A DNA stretch of 64,000 nucleotides from Halanaerobium polyolivorans (GCF_020711195.1 NZ_JAJFAT010000013.1:1-64000); one strand, 5' to 3'. Counted from the stretch's first letter, positions 32,551-42,139 are shown. The notes: generated by a model from the letters alone, not told the origin. Numbers and translations are program-made.

Positions 32551-34002
32551 TTGAAAACAATTATTATTTCTCTCTTGCTTTATATTCAAATCCAGTGGCA
32601 GTTAATTAATTATCTGATGGTCTTAGTCGTTGGTAAAAATATTAATCTAAAAGACAAGATAAAAACTCCACCTGTTAATCAAATTTATGCTCAAATGCAG
32701 ATTGATTCTTTCCCTAAACTTGAAACTATTGAATTACTTGATTACAAAAAACTTCTGGCTGAACATCTGTATAAAAATGGTCAGAAACTCAAACCTGTTA
32801 AAAGGCGTAAAAATTCTAAAAACAAAGTTCCCAACACTATCACCTGTCCCTATTGTGGGGCACCCCACATTTATCTCTACGATAACAATGGTGGTAAAGG
32901 TCAGTTTCTCTGTAAAGTCTGTTCTGAAACCTTTAACTACAAAATTATCTATTCTAAAGCCATCAAGCGTAAATGCCCTTTCTGTGATCATACTTTAGCT
33001 AAAATTAAAGAACGTAAAGAGTTTGATATCTACAAATGCAAAAACGATGACTGCGCCTATTACAAAGTTAATCTTTCTTTATTGACTAAGGATGATAAAA
33101 AGAGCTTTGAAAAAGCTCCATTTTTATTTAAAGTCCGTTACATCTACAGAGAGTTTAAATACGACTTTAAACCACTGAGTAATGATAACTTAGAAAGCAA
33201 TTTACCTGCTGTTGATATATCTAAAATTCACTGTTCTTCGCATACTCTTGGTTTGATTTTGACCTACCATATTAATTATGGGCTTTCTTCCAGGAAAACC
33301 GCAGCTATTATGATGGATATCCATCAACTTAAGATTTCTCACCAGACAGTACTAAATTATGCCGATGCTGTCAGTTCTCTTATCAAGCCTTTTGTTGATG
33401 ATTATCCTTATGAGCTTTCTAATTCCTACTGTGGTGATGAAACATATCTTAAAGTTAAGGGCAAATGGCAGTATCTTTTCTTTTTCTTTGATTCTGTTAA
33501 AAAGATCATCCTCTCTTACAGGCTCTCTCCTCACAGGGATACTCTCTCTGCCATTAAAGCACTGAATGATGTCCTCTTAAAGATTAAGAATTTACCTGAT
33601 AACCTGGCCTTTATTGTTGATGGTAATCCTATCTATTTGTTGGCTCAACATTATTTTGCTCAGCATGGAATCCATTTCGATATCCATCAGGTTATTGGTC
33701 TTACTAATGAGGACCCGATATCCACAGAATACAGGCCTTTAAAAGAGATTGTCGAAAGACTAAACAGAACTTTCAAGCGCAGTTACAAGACAACTACTGG
33801 TTTTAAATCTTCAGCTGGATCTATTGCTTTTATCAATCTATTTGTCGCTTATTTTAACTTTTTAAGACCACATTCAGCTTTAGAAAAAAAGGTACCTGTA
33901 CTTATTCCAGAGCTTGATGCTCAGCCTCATATGCCAGCTCGCTGGGGTAAATTGATTGAGCTTGCCCAGGAACATATTATTATCCTGCAGCAGTCTGCTT
34001 AA
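32551..34002 (+). CDS. DDE transposase with two N-terminal zinc ribbons
   Basis: A 483-residue transposase. After a hydrophobic start, two zinc-ribbon motifs are visible at about residues 95-175: CPYCGAP with CKVC, and CPFCDH with CKNDDC. The DDE core has GDETYLKVKGKWQYLFFFFD with the first Asp, FIVDGNPIY with the second Asp, and the Glu in PLKEIVERLNRTFKRSYK. This core order resembles the IS240/IS6 DDE domain. TTG start nine bases behind AAGGAGG. The frame is intact, so the element may be active. Confidence 0.88.
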   Translation: MKTIIISLLLYIQIQWQLINYLMVLVVGKNINLKDKIKTPPVNQIYAQMQIDSFPKLETIELLDYKKLLAEHLYKNGQKLKPVKRRKNSKNKVPNTITCPYCGAPHIYLYDNNGGKGQFLCKVCSETFNYKIIYSKAIKRKCPFCDHTLAKIKERKEFDIYKCKNDDCAYYKVNLSLLTKDDKKSFEKAPFLFKVRYIYREFKYDFKPLSNDNLESNLPAVDISKIHCSSHTLGLILTYHINYGLSSRKTAAIMMDIHQLKISHQTVLNYADAVSSLIKPFVDDYPYELSNSYCGDETYLKVKGKWQYLFFFFDSVKKIILSYRLSPHRDTLSAIKALNDVLLKIKNLPDNLAFIVDGNPIYLLAQHYFAQHGIHFDIHQVIGLTNEDPISTEYRPLKEIVERLNRTFKRSYKTTTGFKSSAGSIAFINLFVAYFNFLRPHSALEKKVPVLIPELDAQPHMPARWGKLIELAQEHIIILQQSA

Positions 34003-34275
34003 CCTTTATATTCTTTTAGCAGAGCCTGAGGCAGCTAAAAGCTATTTAAAAGCATTGACGAAGCGAACCCTTTACAAACCGAACCAGATAAATGCTAAAA
34101 TCAATGGTTCGAGGGTTGGCTAGTTTCTCCTGCCTTTATATCCTTCCCCTTCACCCTCGGCAACCTTCAGCTAGTATTTAGCTGGTGTTTGTCAAGGGCA
34201 ATGCGGTCATCCAACCATTAAAATTTACTCAAAATTTAATTTCTAGCTTCAATATCACTTTTTCATAGATTTTTA
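34003..34275 (+). other. Non-coding 3' segment of the IS element
   Basis: No open frame of note. Several complementary stretches are present, such as CGAACC (34074-34079) with GGTTCG, AATGGTT with AACCATT, and CAGCTA with TAGCTG around 34171-34186. It could fold into a structured RNA, but no known RNA family was recognised. Confidence 0.35.
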
Positions 34276-34283
34276 GACAGTAC

Positions 34284-34293
34284 CTTTAGCTAA
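34284..34293. repeat. Target-site duplication, right copy
   Basis: CTTTAGCTAA, identical to 32385-32394. It contains the mutM stop codon (minus-strand TAG at 34290-34292), so mutM itself is intact. Confidence 0.85.
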
Positions 34294-35120
34294 TCCTGAC
34301 ATTTTGGACAATAATAACTGGCCCTTCCCCCGATTTTTTTCTTTTTAATTTTACTGCCGCAGATATGACATGCTTCTCCTTGACGCTGATGCACCTTTAA
34401 TTCTGCTTGAAAAGAACCTTTTTCTCCAAATGCATTCACATAATCACTAAATGAAGTCCCACCATAGATGATTCCTTTTTCTAATATATCCCGCATATTA
34501 AAATAAATCTTTTCTTTTTCTTCTTCACTTAAGCTGTCAGCTTTACGCTCAGGCTCTATTCCCGATAAATAAAGTATCTCGTCAGCATAAATATTTCCAA
34601 TACCTGCGATAAATTTCTGATTTAAAAGCAGAGATTTGATTACTCCTCTGCGATTGGCAAATAATTTTTTGAAATCCTCCAGACTAAGCTGTTCACTTAA
34701 GGGCTCTGGACCCAGGTTTGCAAGCCCTCCAGCCTGTTCTGGCTTTTCCGGGTCGATCAAATAGATGCGACCAAATTTGCGGACATTATTAAAACGAATC
34801 TCCTGACCATCATCTAAGGTAAATATGACATGGGTATGTTTGTCTTTAAATTCTGCTGCTTCTTTAACTAGAAGTTTACCGGTCATCCTGAGATGGATAA
34901 CAAGTATTTTATCAATATCTAAATTGATTAAGATATATTTGCCTCTTCTGCTGATCGACTCTATTTTTGCCCCAATTAATCTCTTTTTAAGTTCATCAAT
35001 AGAAATATCAGGGTAGCCGATTAAATTTTCTTCTCTTACTTCAAGCTCTGTTATCTTTTTATCTACTATTAAAGGCCTCAGCCCTTTAATTACGGTCTGC
35101 ACTTCTGGCAATTCAGGCAT
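34290..35120 (-). CDS. mutM: Formamidopyrimidine-DNA glycosylase (Fpg/MutM)
   Basis: A DNA-repair glycosylase/AP lyase that removes 8-oxoguanine and other oxidised purines. The family requires Pro2 as the nucleophile, so the start is the ATG at 35118-35120 (MPELPEVQT), not the 15-codon longer frame; a GAGGTGG ribosome binding site lies six bases before it. Glu3, Lys57-region RRGKYILI, the FNNVRKFGR segment and the helix-two-turn-helix GIGNIYADEIL are present. The C-terminal zinc finger CHICG-CPKC follows. It overlaps the 3' end of polA by 8 bp. The stop codon lies in the IS target duplication. Confidence 0.95.
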   Translation of the reverse strand: MPELPEVQTVIKGLRPLIVDKKITELEVREENLIGYPDISIDELKKRLIGAKIESISRRGKYILINLDIDKILVIHLRMTGKLLVKEAAEFKDKHTHVIFTLDDGQEIRFNNVRKFGRIYLIDPEKPEQAGGLANLGPEPLSEQLSLEDFKKLFANRRGVIKSLLLNQKFIAGIGNIYADEILYLSGIEPERKADSLSEEEKEKIYFNMRDILEKGIIYGGTSFSDYVNAFGEKGSFQAELKVHQRQGEACHICGSKIKKKKIGGRASYYCPKCQD

Positions 35121-37755
35121 TAGATTCCACCTCATAATCTTCTTTATCTCGCCAATTTTCAGCAATCTGTAGATCTACAAGTAGGGGAACATCCAAGTCA
35201 GCAGCAGCTTCCATTTTGTTTTTAATTAAAAGAGCTGCTTCTGCTAAATCTTCTTTTCTAACTTCAAATACCAGCTCATCATGTACCTGTAATAAAATAT
35301 TGATAGCTAAATCTTCATTTTCTAGAGCAGCATAAACATCTAACATGGATTTTTTCATTATATCAGCAGCTGTACCCTGAACCGGGGTATTAATCGCTGA
35401 GCGTTCTGCAAAAGAACGTCGATGGTAATTGCTGCTGTTGATCTCGGGTATATAGCGTTTTCTTCCATATAGGGTTTCTGCATAACCTTTTTTCTTAACT
35501 TTTTCGATGGTTTGATCCATATATTTTTTTACCCCGGAAAAACGCTCAAAATATTTATCTATATAATCCTGTGCTTCTTCAACTGGAATGTCAAGATCCT
35601 GGCTTAAACCATAAGCACTCATTCCATAAGCTAAACCAAAGTTGATTACTTTAGCATGTCTTCTCAGATTTGGTGAAACCTGTTCTGCCTCAACTTCAAA
35701 GATCTCACTCGCTGTTTCTGTATGAATATCTCTTCCCGAATTAAAAGCTTCCTTTAAGCGTTTGTCCCCACTTAAATGGGCAAAAACCCTTAATTCTATT
35801 TGGGAATAGTCTACTGCAAGCAAAAGCATATTTTCATCGGAAGGAATAAAGGCTTTTCTGATCTCTCTACCTTCTTCAGTTCTAATGGGAATATTCTGCA
35901 GATTGGGGTTTGTACTGCTTAATCTTCCTGTTGCGGTAACCATCTGATTAAAAGAAGTATGGATTTTACCAGTTTCTGAATTGATCAAAGGAGGTAGTGA
36001 GTCTATATAGGTTGATTTTAATTTTGCCAGTTCTCGGTATTCTGAAATCAAAGGTATGAGAGGATGTTTACCCTCTAATTTTTCTAATACACTGGCATTA
36101 GTAGAATAACCGGTTTTAGTTCTCTTTATAACTGGAAGCCCCAGTTTTTCAAATAAGATTTCTCCTAATTGTTTTGGTGAGTTTAAATTAAACTCCTCAT
36201 CTACCATTTCATGAGCTTTTTTGGTTATTATATCTAATCTTTTCTCCAATTTATCAGATAATTTTTCCAGCCAATCTTTATCAATTTTCACCCCATTATA
36301 TTCCATTCTGGCCAGTACTTTAATTAAAGGCAGTTCCATATTTTTAAATAGATCATATAAATTATCATTTTTAAGTTTTTTAATTAATTTATCTTTCAGT
36401 TTAAATAATTTGCTCGTTTCTAATGCAAGTATTTGCTCCTGATCAAATTCCTGCATCCCAAGTTCTAATTCTCTGCTGTAAACCTCCTCTAATTCTGGTA
36501 AAGTCTCAGAAGGCTGTAACAAATAATAAGCTAGTAGTGGTTCAAAAGCTATTGCTTTAACTTCTATTCCTTCACACAGCAGAGCAAGTGAAGATTCTTT
36601 AGCATTGATAAATAGCTTTGCTATTTTTTCCGACTCTAAGACCTCTTTTAGAACAGAGGCAATATTATCAGCTTCAACTTTATATGAATATACATTATTG
36701 TCCTCAAAAGCATAGATAATTTCTCTTATCTTACCATTTCTAGCACAGCTATCTTCAGCAATCTTTAAAGAAAGGGCTATTTCTCCCTTTTCTAACGCTT
36801 TCTGCTTTAATTCAGATAACTCCTTTTCTCCCACAGCTATAAAATTGATATTCTCAGGTTGAAGTTCTTTTTTATATTCAAATCTATCAAGCAGGCTGCT
36901 AAAACCAAGCTTTTTGAAATGCTCCACAACTTCTCCATCATCATAGAGATCGATTCTGCATTTATCAAAATCTAAGTCAACTGCCACATCTCTTTTGATT
37001 TTAGCCAAACGATAACTCATTTTAGCCTGATCGCTAAATTTTCTTAGGTTTTCTTTTCTTTTTTTACCAGAAACCTGATCAATATTATTTAATATCTCAT
37101 CAATAGAATCAAATTGTTTTAATAGTTTAATTGCGGTTTTTTCTCCTATTCCAGGCACACCGGGTATGTTATCAGAACTATCCCCCATCAGACCCTTCAT
37201 GTCGATTAATTTTTCAGGAGGGAGTTCATATTTATCAAGTATTTTCTCCAGATCATAAATTACGAGATCAGAAAGTCCTTTTCTGGTATACATCACTTTT
37301 ACATTTTCTGAAACCAACTGCAGAGCATCTCTATCACCGGTAATTATATAGACATCATAATCCTGAGCTGATGCCTGTTTTGATAATGTCCCCAACAAAT
37401 CATCTGCTTCATAACCTTCTTGAGCAATAATTGGGATTTCTAGTTTTGCTAAGGTCTGCTGCAGCATCGGTATTTGAGGAACAAGCTCTTCCGGCATCTT
37501 TTTGCGATTCGCCTTATATTCCTCATATTCTTCATGTCTAAAAGTTGGAGCTTTTTTATCAAAAGTTACAACCATTCGATCTGGATTCCATTCATCGGTA
37601 AGACTAAAAAGCATTCTGATAAAACCAAAAACCGCATTAGTATATTGCCCCTCATCATTTGTTAAAAGAGGTAATGCATAAAATGCTCGGTGGGTAATAC
37701 TATGTCCATCTAAAAGAAAAAGAGTTTTTTTATCTTTTTTTTGATCATTTGTCAA
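35113..37755 (-). CDS. polA: DNA polymerase I
   Basis: An 880-residue family-A polymerase for repair and Okazaki-fragment processing. The N-terminal 5'-nuclease (about residues 1-290) has LFLLDGHSITHRAFYALP and GLMGDSSDNIPGVPGIGEKT. The middle domain, where proofreading would sit, lacks the catalytic DxE: the equivalent strand reads IALSLKIAED, so 3'-5' exonuclease activity is not expected. The polymerase core is complete: motif A LAVDYSQIELRVFAH, motif B RRHAKVINFGLAYGMSAYG, motif C LLQVHDELVFEV. It heads the polA-mutM-coaE/mgsA-slt series. Confidence 0.96.
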   Translation of the reverse strand: MTNDQKKDKKTLFLLDGHSITHRAFYALPLLTNDEGQYTNAVFGFIRMLFSLTDEWNPDRMVVTFDKKAPTFRHEEYEEYKANRKKMPEELVPQIPMLQQTLAKLEIPIIAQEGYEADDLLGTLSKQASAQDYDVYIITGDRDALQLVSENVKVMYTRKGLSDLVIYDLEKILDKYELPPEKLIDMKGLMGDSSDNIPGVPGIGEKTAIKLLKQFDSIDEILNNIDQVSGKKRKENLRKFSDQAKMSYRLAKIKRDVAVDLDFDKCRIDLYDDGEVVEHFKKLGFSSLLDRFEYKKELQPENINFIAVGEKELSELKQKALEKGEIALSLKIAEDSCARNGKIREIIYAFEDNNVYSYKVEADNIASVLKEVLESEKIAKLFINAKESSLALLCEGIEVKAIAFEPLLAYYLLQPSETLPELEEVYSRELELGMQEFDQEQILALETSKLFKLKDKLIKKLKNDNLYDLFKNMELPLIKVLARMEYNGVKIDKDWLEKLSDKLEKRLDIITKKAHEMVDEEFNLNSPKQLGEILFEKLGLPVIKRTKTGYSTNASVLEKLEGKHPLIPLISEYRELAKLKSTYIDSLPPLINSETGKIHTSFNQMVTATGRLSSTNPNLQNIPIRTEEGREIRKAFIPSDENMLLLAVDYSQIELRVFAHLSGDKRLKEAFNSGRDIHTETASEIFEVEAEQVSPNLRRHAKVINFGLAYGMSAYGLSQDLDIPVEEAQDYIDKYFERFSGVKKYMDQTIEKVKKKGYAETLYGRKRYIPEINSSNYHRRSFAERSAINTPVQGTAADIMKKSMLDVYAALENEDLAINILLQVHDELVFEVRKEDLAEAALLIKNKMEAAADLDVPLLVDLQIAENWRDKEDYEVESNA

Positions 37756-37786
37756 AACAAATCATCTCCCATTATTATTCTCTATC

Positions 37787-39169
37787 TTAATTGTTAATTG
37801 GCAGTACAATGGTAAATTTAGTGCCTTCTCCTTCACTGCTCTCCACATCAACTTCCCCATTATAGCTCTCAACTATTTCTTTTGCTATTGCTAGACCAAG
37901 ACCGGAGCCTTCTTTTTTGCGAGTCCTTGATTTATCTGCCTGATAAAAACGGTCAAAAACATGGGGAAGATCTGCTTCAGGAATTCCCTGCCCTTTATCT
38001 TCGATAATTACTAAGCATTTTTCGCTTTTTCTTTTGTCGATCATCAATTTAATTGCTTCATTTTTTGAGGTGAATTTAATAGAATTGTCGATAAATATTC
38101 TAATCAATTGTTTGAAAAGATTTTTATCTCCCCAAAAATCAATCTCGGCTTTTTCTTCAAATTCGATCTTAACATCATCTTTTAATAGTTTAAATTCTTT
38201 AATTATTTCTTTGATTAAACTGTTAAACTTAAATAATTCTTCATTTTTGATCAGTTCACTGTCATCTCCCCGGGCCAACAGGAGCAAATTTTCCATTAAT
38301 TGTTTCATATTTTCTGTTTCTTTTTTTATCGCTTCAATAGCTTCATCACGCACTTCAGGTTTTTCTTTGCCCCATCTGTTAAGAAGATCAACATAACCTT
38401 TGATAACAGAAATTGGAGTTCTCAATTCATGTGATGCATCAGATACAAATTGCTTTTGCTTTTTAAAAGCTTTTTCCAGGCGATCGAGCATCGAGTTAAA
38501 TGTTAAGGCTAATTTTTTTAATTCATCATCAGGACCTTTAACAGAAAGCCTTCTGTCTATATCATTAAAACTTATTTCTCGAGCGGTTTCAGTAACTTTA
38601 TTGATCGGAGACAGCATTTTCTTGGTAGTAAAATAACCAAGAAAAACAGAAATTAAAGCTCCAAAAGCAGCTGCAATAATTAAAACAAGGATTAGAAAAT
38701 CCAAGAAATTCTTTTCAAATGTAATATCTTTCACCACCTGAAGATAACCTGTAGCAGGTGAATAATCGGCTAAATTAATAGTTCTTACCGCTATTCTGCG
38801 GTTACCAGATCTAAATTCTGTGATTTGGGCTGTAATAGGCACCTGCATTTCCTGCAGATATCTTGATTGAGCCCTAATTTCTCCTTCAGGACTTAAAATT
38901 CTAAAAAATACATTTTCTTCACTTCGACTTATTTCCTGTAAAATTTCTGCATTAAAGTATTCTCCATTGTTCTCTTCCTGATTATTAATCTGGGAAATTA
39001 CAAATTCACTGGTATTATTGATATTTTTTTTGATATTATCATCGATAAAATTGGATAAGAAAAAATAAATGGCAAAATTTATTAAAAATAAGAGCATGAT
39101 AAACATTAGTGCATATAAAATAGTTATCTTCCAAGAAATCTTGCTTTTTTTATTAAAAAATTTAATCAT
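37787..39169 (-). CDS. Sensor histidine kinase
   Basis: A 460-residue membrane kinase with two helices (near residues 15-35 and 158-180) enclosing an extracytoplasmic sensor region. A HAMP domain (KKMLSPINKVTETAREI), the H-box VSDASHELRTPISVI with the phosphorylated His, and N, G1 and G2 ATP-binding boxes (IDNSIKF, IEDKGQGIPE, GSGLGLAIAKEI) follow. It overlaps the response-regulator gene by 8 bp and forms a pair with it. The signal is unknown; the neighbouring HtrA gene hints at envelope stress. Confidence 0.92.
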   Translation of the reverse strand: MIKFFNKKSKISWKITILYALMFIMLLFLINFAIYFFLSNFIDDNIKKNINNTSEFVISQINNQEENNGEYFNAEILQEISRSEENVFFRILSPEGEIRAQSRYLQEMQVPITAQITEFRSGNRRIAVRTINLADYSPATGYLQVVKDITFEKNFLDFLILVLIIAAAFGALISVFLGYFTTKKMLSPINKVTETAREISFNDIDRRLSVKGPDDELKKLALTFNSMLDRLEKAFKKQKQFVSDASHELRTPISVIKGYVDLLNRWGKEKPEVRDEAIEAIKKETENMKQLMENLLLLARGDDSELIKNEELFKFNSLIKEIIKEFKLLKDDVKIEFEEKAEIDFWGDKNLFKQLIRIFIDNSIKFTSKNEAIKLMIDKRKSEKCLVIIEDKGQGIPEADLPHVFDRFYQADKSRTRKKEGSGLGLAIAKEIVESYNGEVDVESSEGEGTKFTIVLPINN

Positions 39170-39851
39170 CTTTTTCAGACCTCATTACATAACCAACCCC
39201 GCGTACTGTTTGAATTAATTTTTCTTCAAATGGCTCATCAATCTTACTGCGCAGATATCGAATATATACATCAACAATATTAGTTTCACCTGTATAGTTA
39301 TATCCCCAGACATTGTTTAACAGTTTATCTCTGCTAACTACAATTCCCTCATTTTTGATTAAATAAACCAGGAGATCATATTCTTTTTTGGTCAGTTCAA
39401 TCTTCTGGCCAGCCCTTTTTACCTGATGGGCATCCAGATTAACCTCAATGTCAGCTATTTTTAGGGTATTGGCTGCTTCTACATCACCCTTATCTCTTCT
39501 TAATAAGGCTCTGATTCTGGCCAAAAGCTCCTCTATTTCAAAGGGCTTGGTCAAATAATCATCTGCCCCAGTATCAAGGCCTTTTACCTTATCTTCTAAT
39601 TCAGATTTGGCAGTGAGCATAATAATTGGTAGATTAGAAAATTCTCTTACTTTATTACAAACTTCTATCCCATCCAAACCCGGAAGCATTAAATCAAGTA
39701 ATAAAAGATCATAATCATCTTCTTTAAGGGCATTAATACCATCATAACCATTATCAAATTTTTTTACTTGATAACCTTCATGTTCTAACTCCAATTCAAC
39801 AAAACGGGCTATCTGGGCATCATCTTCAATAATTAGTATTTTCTTGCTCAC
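39162..39851 (-). CDS. OmpR/PhoB-family response regulator
   Basis: Receiver domain with ILIIEDDAQ, the phospho-acceptor in LLLLDLMLPGLDG, and the switch residues MLTAKSE and KPFEIEEL. A winged-helix DNA-binding domain follows (ELTKKEYDLLVYL, VDVYIRYLRSKID, TVRGVGYVM). The longest frame begins 15 codons earlier, but GGGAGGTG is placed seven bases before the GTG at 39849-39851, giving 229 residues starting MSKKILIIEDD. It is cotranscribed with the overlapping kinase gene. Confidence 0.92.
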   Translation of the reverse strand: MSKKILIIEDDAQIARFVELELEHEGYQVKKFDNGYDGINALKEDDYDLLLLDLMLPGLDGIEVCNKVREFSNLPIIMLTAKSELEDKVKGLDTGADDYLTKPFEIEELLARIRALLRRDKGDVEAANTLKIADIEVNLDAHQVKRAGQKIELTKKEYDLLVYLIKNEGIVVSRDKLLNNVWGYNYTGETNIVDVYIRYLRSKIDEPFEEKLIQTVRGVGYVMRSEKDD

Positions 39852-39953
39852 TATTTCACCTCCCACTAAAGAGTTAAAATACATTTTTTTCTTCAACTAC
39901 TTTATTATATCAACAAATACAGTAAATTTAAACTCTATCACTACTTTCTCAGC

Positions 39954-39984
39954 TTAAAAAACCGGACTTCAGTCTGAAGTCCGG
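39954..39984 (-). terminator. Terminator of the HtrA gene
   Basis: CCGGACTTCAG (39962-39972) and CTGAAGTCCGG (39974-39984) form a long stem. On the minus strand a TTTTTT tract follows. Confidence 0.85.
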
Positions 39985-40020
39985 ATTAAATTGCAGAGAG
40001 ATAATTAAATATTTTATTAT

Positions 40021-41163
40021 TTAAATATCACTTGGCTTGTCACCAACTATTCCGAAGAGGATCTCAGTACTTCCATCTCTTGTGATTTTAAACATTATTT
40101 CTTCTCCAACTTCTTTATTGCGAATTATTTCTGCTACATCAGAAGTGGATTCAATTTTTTGGCGGTCAATTTCTTTTATAACATCATAATTTTCCAGGCC
40201 TGCTTCTTCAGCAGGACTATCTTCATAAACTTCAATTACTATAACTCCCTCACGATTTTCGAGCTTGAAATAGCTCTGCATTTCTGAACTGATATTACTA
40301 AAAGCTATTCCAATCCAGGGTTGAGTTATTTCACCTGTTTCTTTAAGTTGAGTTATTATACCTTTAGCTTCATTAATGGGTATTGCAAAACCGATTCCCT
40401 GGCCTGCAGCAGAAACAGCTGTATTAATACCTATTACTTCACCTTTATTGTTAAGCAGAGGTCCACCACTATTGCCGGGATTAATCGCAGCATCAAGCTG
40501 AATTAGGTTTTGATAGGTTCTAACCTGTCTACTTTCTGTTGGGATTTGAATTGGTCTTCCTAAAGCACTAATCACTCCAACAGTTACCGTGTGTTCAAAA
40601 CCAAAAGGATTTCCGATTGCTATTGCCCAATCACCAGGCCTAATTTTATCTGAGTCACCTAAACTAACAGCAGACAGATCTTGATCGGTTTCAACTTTTA
40701 AAACCGCCAGATCCAAACTAAAATCTGACCAGATAACTTCTGCTTTTAAGGGATCATCGATATTATTTATTTCAACTTCAACCTTATCTGAATTCTGGAT
40801 TACATGTTGATTTGTTAGTATATAACCTTCTTCAGAAACTATAAAGCCTGAGCCAAATCCCTGCTGTTCTCTGGGACCTTGATCAGGTATCTGAAAACGA
40901 TCACCAAAGAAAAAACGGAAATATGGATCATCGAAAATATCAGGTAATTCCCGCTGGGTACTCACCTCAGCTGTTGTGGTTACTTTAACCACACTATTAT
41001 CAACCTGTTCTGCTATATCGGCAAAATGATTACTCTGATAAATATTCTCACTTTGTTGAGCTGCTGCACCCATAGTAAAAGAAAAAACAAGTGCTAAAAT
41101 CAGAAAAGATAAAAATAACTTAGCTACTAACTTTTTAGCAGATCTTTGTTTTAATATATCCAT
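40021..41163 (-). CDS. HtrA/DegP-type serine protease
   Basis: A membrane-anchored quality-control protease (S1C). An N-terminal helix (LVAKLFLSFLILALVFSFTM) is followed by the trypsin-like domain with the triad His120 (NQHVI), Asp151 (FSLDLAVLK) and Ser232 (NPGNSGGPL), then one PDZ domain (GVIVIEVYEDSPAEEAGL). The longest frame begins with GTG three codons upstream, but the ATG at 41161-41163 is the better spaced from AAGGTGG; this gives 380 residues. Single gene with its own terminator, next to the two-component pair. Confidence 0.93.
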   Translation of the reverse strand: MDILKQRSAKKLVAKLFLSFLILALVFSFTMGAAAQQSENIYQSNHFADIAEQVDNSVVKVTTTAEVSTQRELPDIFDDPYFRFFFGDRFQIPDQGPREQQGFGSGFIVSEEGYILTNQHVIQNSDKVEVEINNIDDPLKAEVIWSDFSLDLAVLKVETDQDLSAVSLGDSDKIRPGDWAIAIGNPFGFEHTVTVGVISALGRPIQIPTESRQVRTYQNLIQLDAAINPGNSGGPLLNNKGEVIGINTAVSAAGQGIGFAIPINEAKGIITQLKETGEITQPWIGIAFSNISSEMQSYFKLENREGVIVIEVYEDSPAEEAGLENYDVIKEIDRQKIESTSDVAEIIRNKEVGEEIMFKITRDGSTEILFGIVGDKPSDI

Positions 41164-41269
41164 CTCAAACACCCACCTTAATTAAATAAATTTCGCTAAT
41201 CTCTTTAACTAATAATATAACAAATTTATATTAAAAATCAATTAGAAAGATATTAAGCTCAGATTAAAA

Positions 41270-42013
41270 TCAATTTTTTGCCTGATCTTTAACTTTTTCC
41301 ATTTCTGCTTCAATTTCCGCCTGATCACCTAGATAATAACTATCTTTGACATTCATCTTCTCATCAAATTCATAAACCAGTGGTCTGCCGGTTGGAATAT
41401 TTAAAGAACTAATTTCATCATCAGAAATATTATCTAAATGTTTGACAAGTGCTCTTAAACTATTCCCATGGGCTGATACGATAATTTTTTGACCTGCTTT
41501 AATTTTAGGTACAATTTCTTTTTCCCAGAAAGGCATCACCCTTTCTATTGTCATTGCTAAACTTTCTGCCGCCGGTAATTCGCTTTCTGAGAGTTCTTCA
41601 TATTTTTTTTCATGTCTGGGATGACGAGAATCATCTTCATCTAAAGCAGGTGGTGGAGTATCAAAACTCCTTCTCCAGATATGAACCTGTTCTTCCCCAA
41701 CCTTTTCTGCCATTTCTGCCTTGTTCAAACCCTGTAAATCACCATAATGTCTTTCATTTAACTTCCATGATTTTATAACAGGTATCCAGTGGAGGTTCAT
41801 AATATCCAAAACAATATTTAAAGTTTTTGTTGCCCTTTTTAAATAGGAGGTAAATGCCAAATCAAAAGTAAAGCCCTCTTTTTTTAATATTTCCCCTGCA
41901 GCTTCTGCTTCTTTTACTCCCTGTTCACTTAAATCCACATCGGTCCAGCCGGTAAATTTGTTGGCCAGATTCCATTCACTTTGACCATGTCTAACAAAAA
42001 CAATCTTTTTCAT
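41270..42013 (-). CDS. gpmA: 2,3-bisphosphoglycerate-dependent phosphoglycerate mutase
   Basis: This glycolytic enzyme interconverts 3- and 2-phosphoglycerate. VRHGQSEWN near the N-terminus contains the phosphorylated His. [24 protein letters not shown], the RRSFDTPPP loop and [14 protein letters not shown] with the second catalytic His follow. The 247-residue length and these insertions match the cofactor-dependent dPGM type rather than small phosphatases. Single gene. Confidence 0.95.
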   Translation of the reverse strand: MKKIVFVRHGQSEWNLANKFTGWTDVDLSEQGVKEAEAAGEILKKEGFTFDLAFTSYLKRATKTLNIVLDIMNLHWIPVIKSWKLNERHYGDLQGLNKAEMAEKVGEEQVHIWRRSFDTPPPALDEDDSRHPRHEKKYEELSESELPAAESLAMTIERVMPFWEKEIVPKIKAGQKIIVSAHGNSLRALVKHLDNISDDEISSLNIPTGRPLVYEFDEKMNVKDSYYLGDQAEIEAEMEKVKDQAKN

Positions 42014-42139
42014 TAAATATCACCCTTTCTTGACTCTAAATTAAAGCTTAATAAATTTAGCTCAAAAAAGCTATTAAGCAATTAACAAATTTTACTGCTA
42101 TAATTAAATTAAAATCTTAAAAATTTTAGCAGCTTGATA

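Larger units (their letters stand above)
32395..34283 (+). mobile_element. Insertion sequence, 1889 bp, DDE transposase
   Basis: The element begins GTACTGTC and ends GACAGTAC, perfect 8-bp terminal inverted repeats. Similarity continues inward with gaps (AAATCTTTTTGAA against AAATCTATGAAAA). A perfect 10-bp target duplication, CTTTAGCTAA, flanks it. One transposase gene (32551-34002) is carried on the plus strand, opposite to the interrupted operon. About 155 bp precede and 280 bp follow the gene. Perfect repeats and an intact gene suggest a recent insertion. Family assignment is open: the catalytic core resembles IS6/IS240-type DDE domains, but a 10-bp duplication is longer than the 8 bp usual there. 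Confidence 0.88.

Noticed and set aside
34100-34130. GGTTCGA stretch resembling a tRNA T-loop inside the IS element
   Set aside because: No acceptor stem, anticodon arm or CCA-compatible end can be built around it.
35121-35165. 15-codon N-terminal extension of MutM
   Set aside because: Fpg enzymes need Pro as residue 2 for catalysis; the extension overlaps polA and would abolish this.
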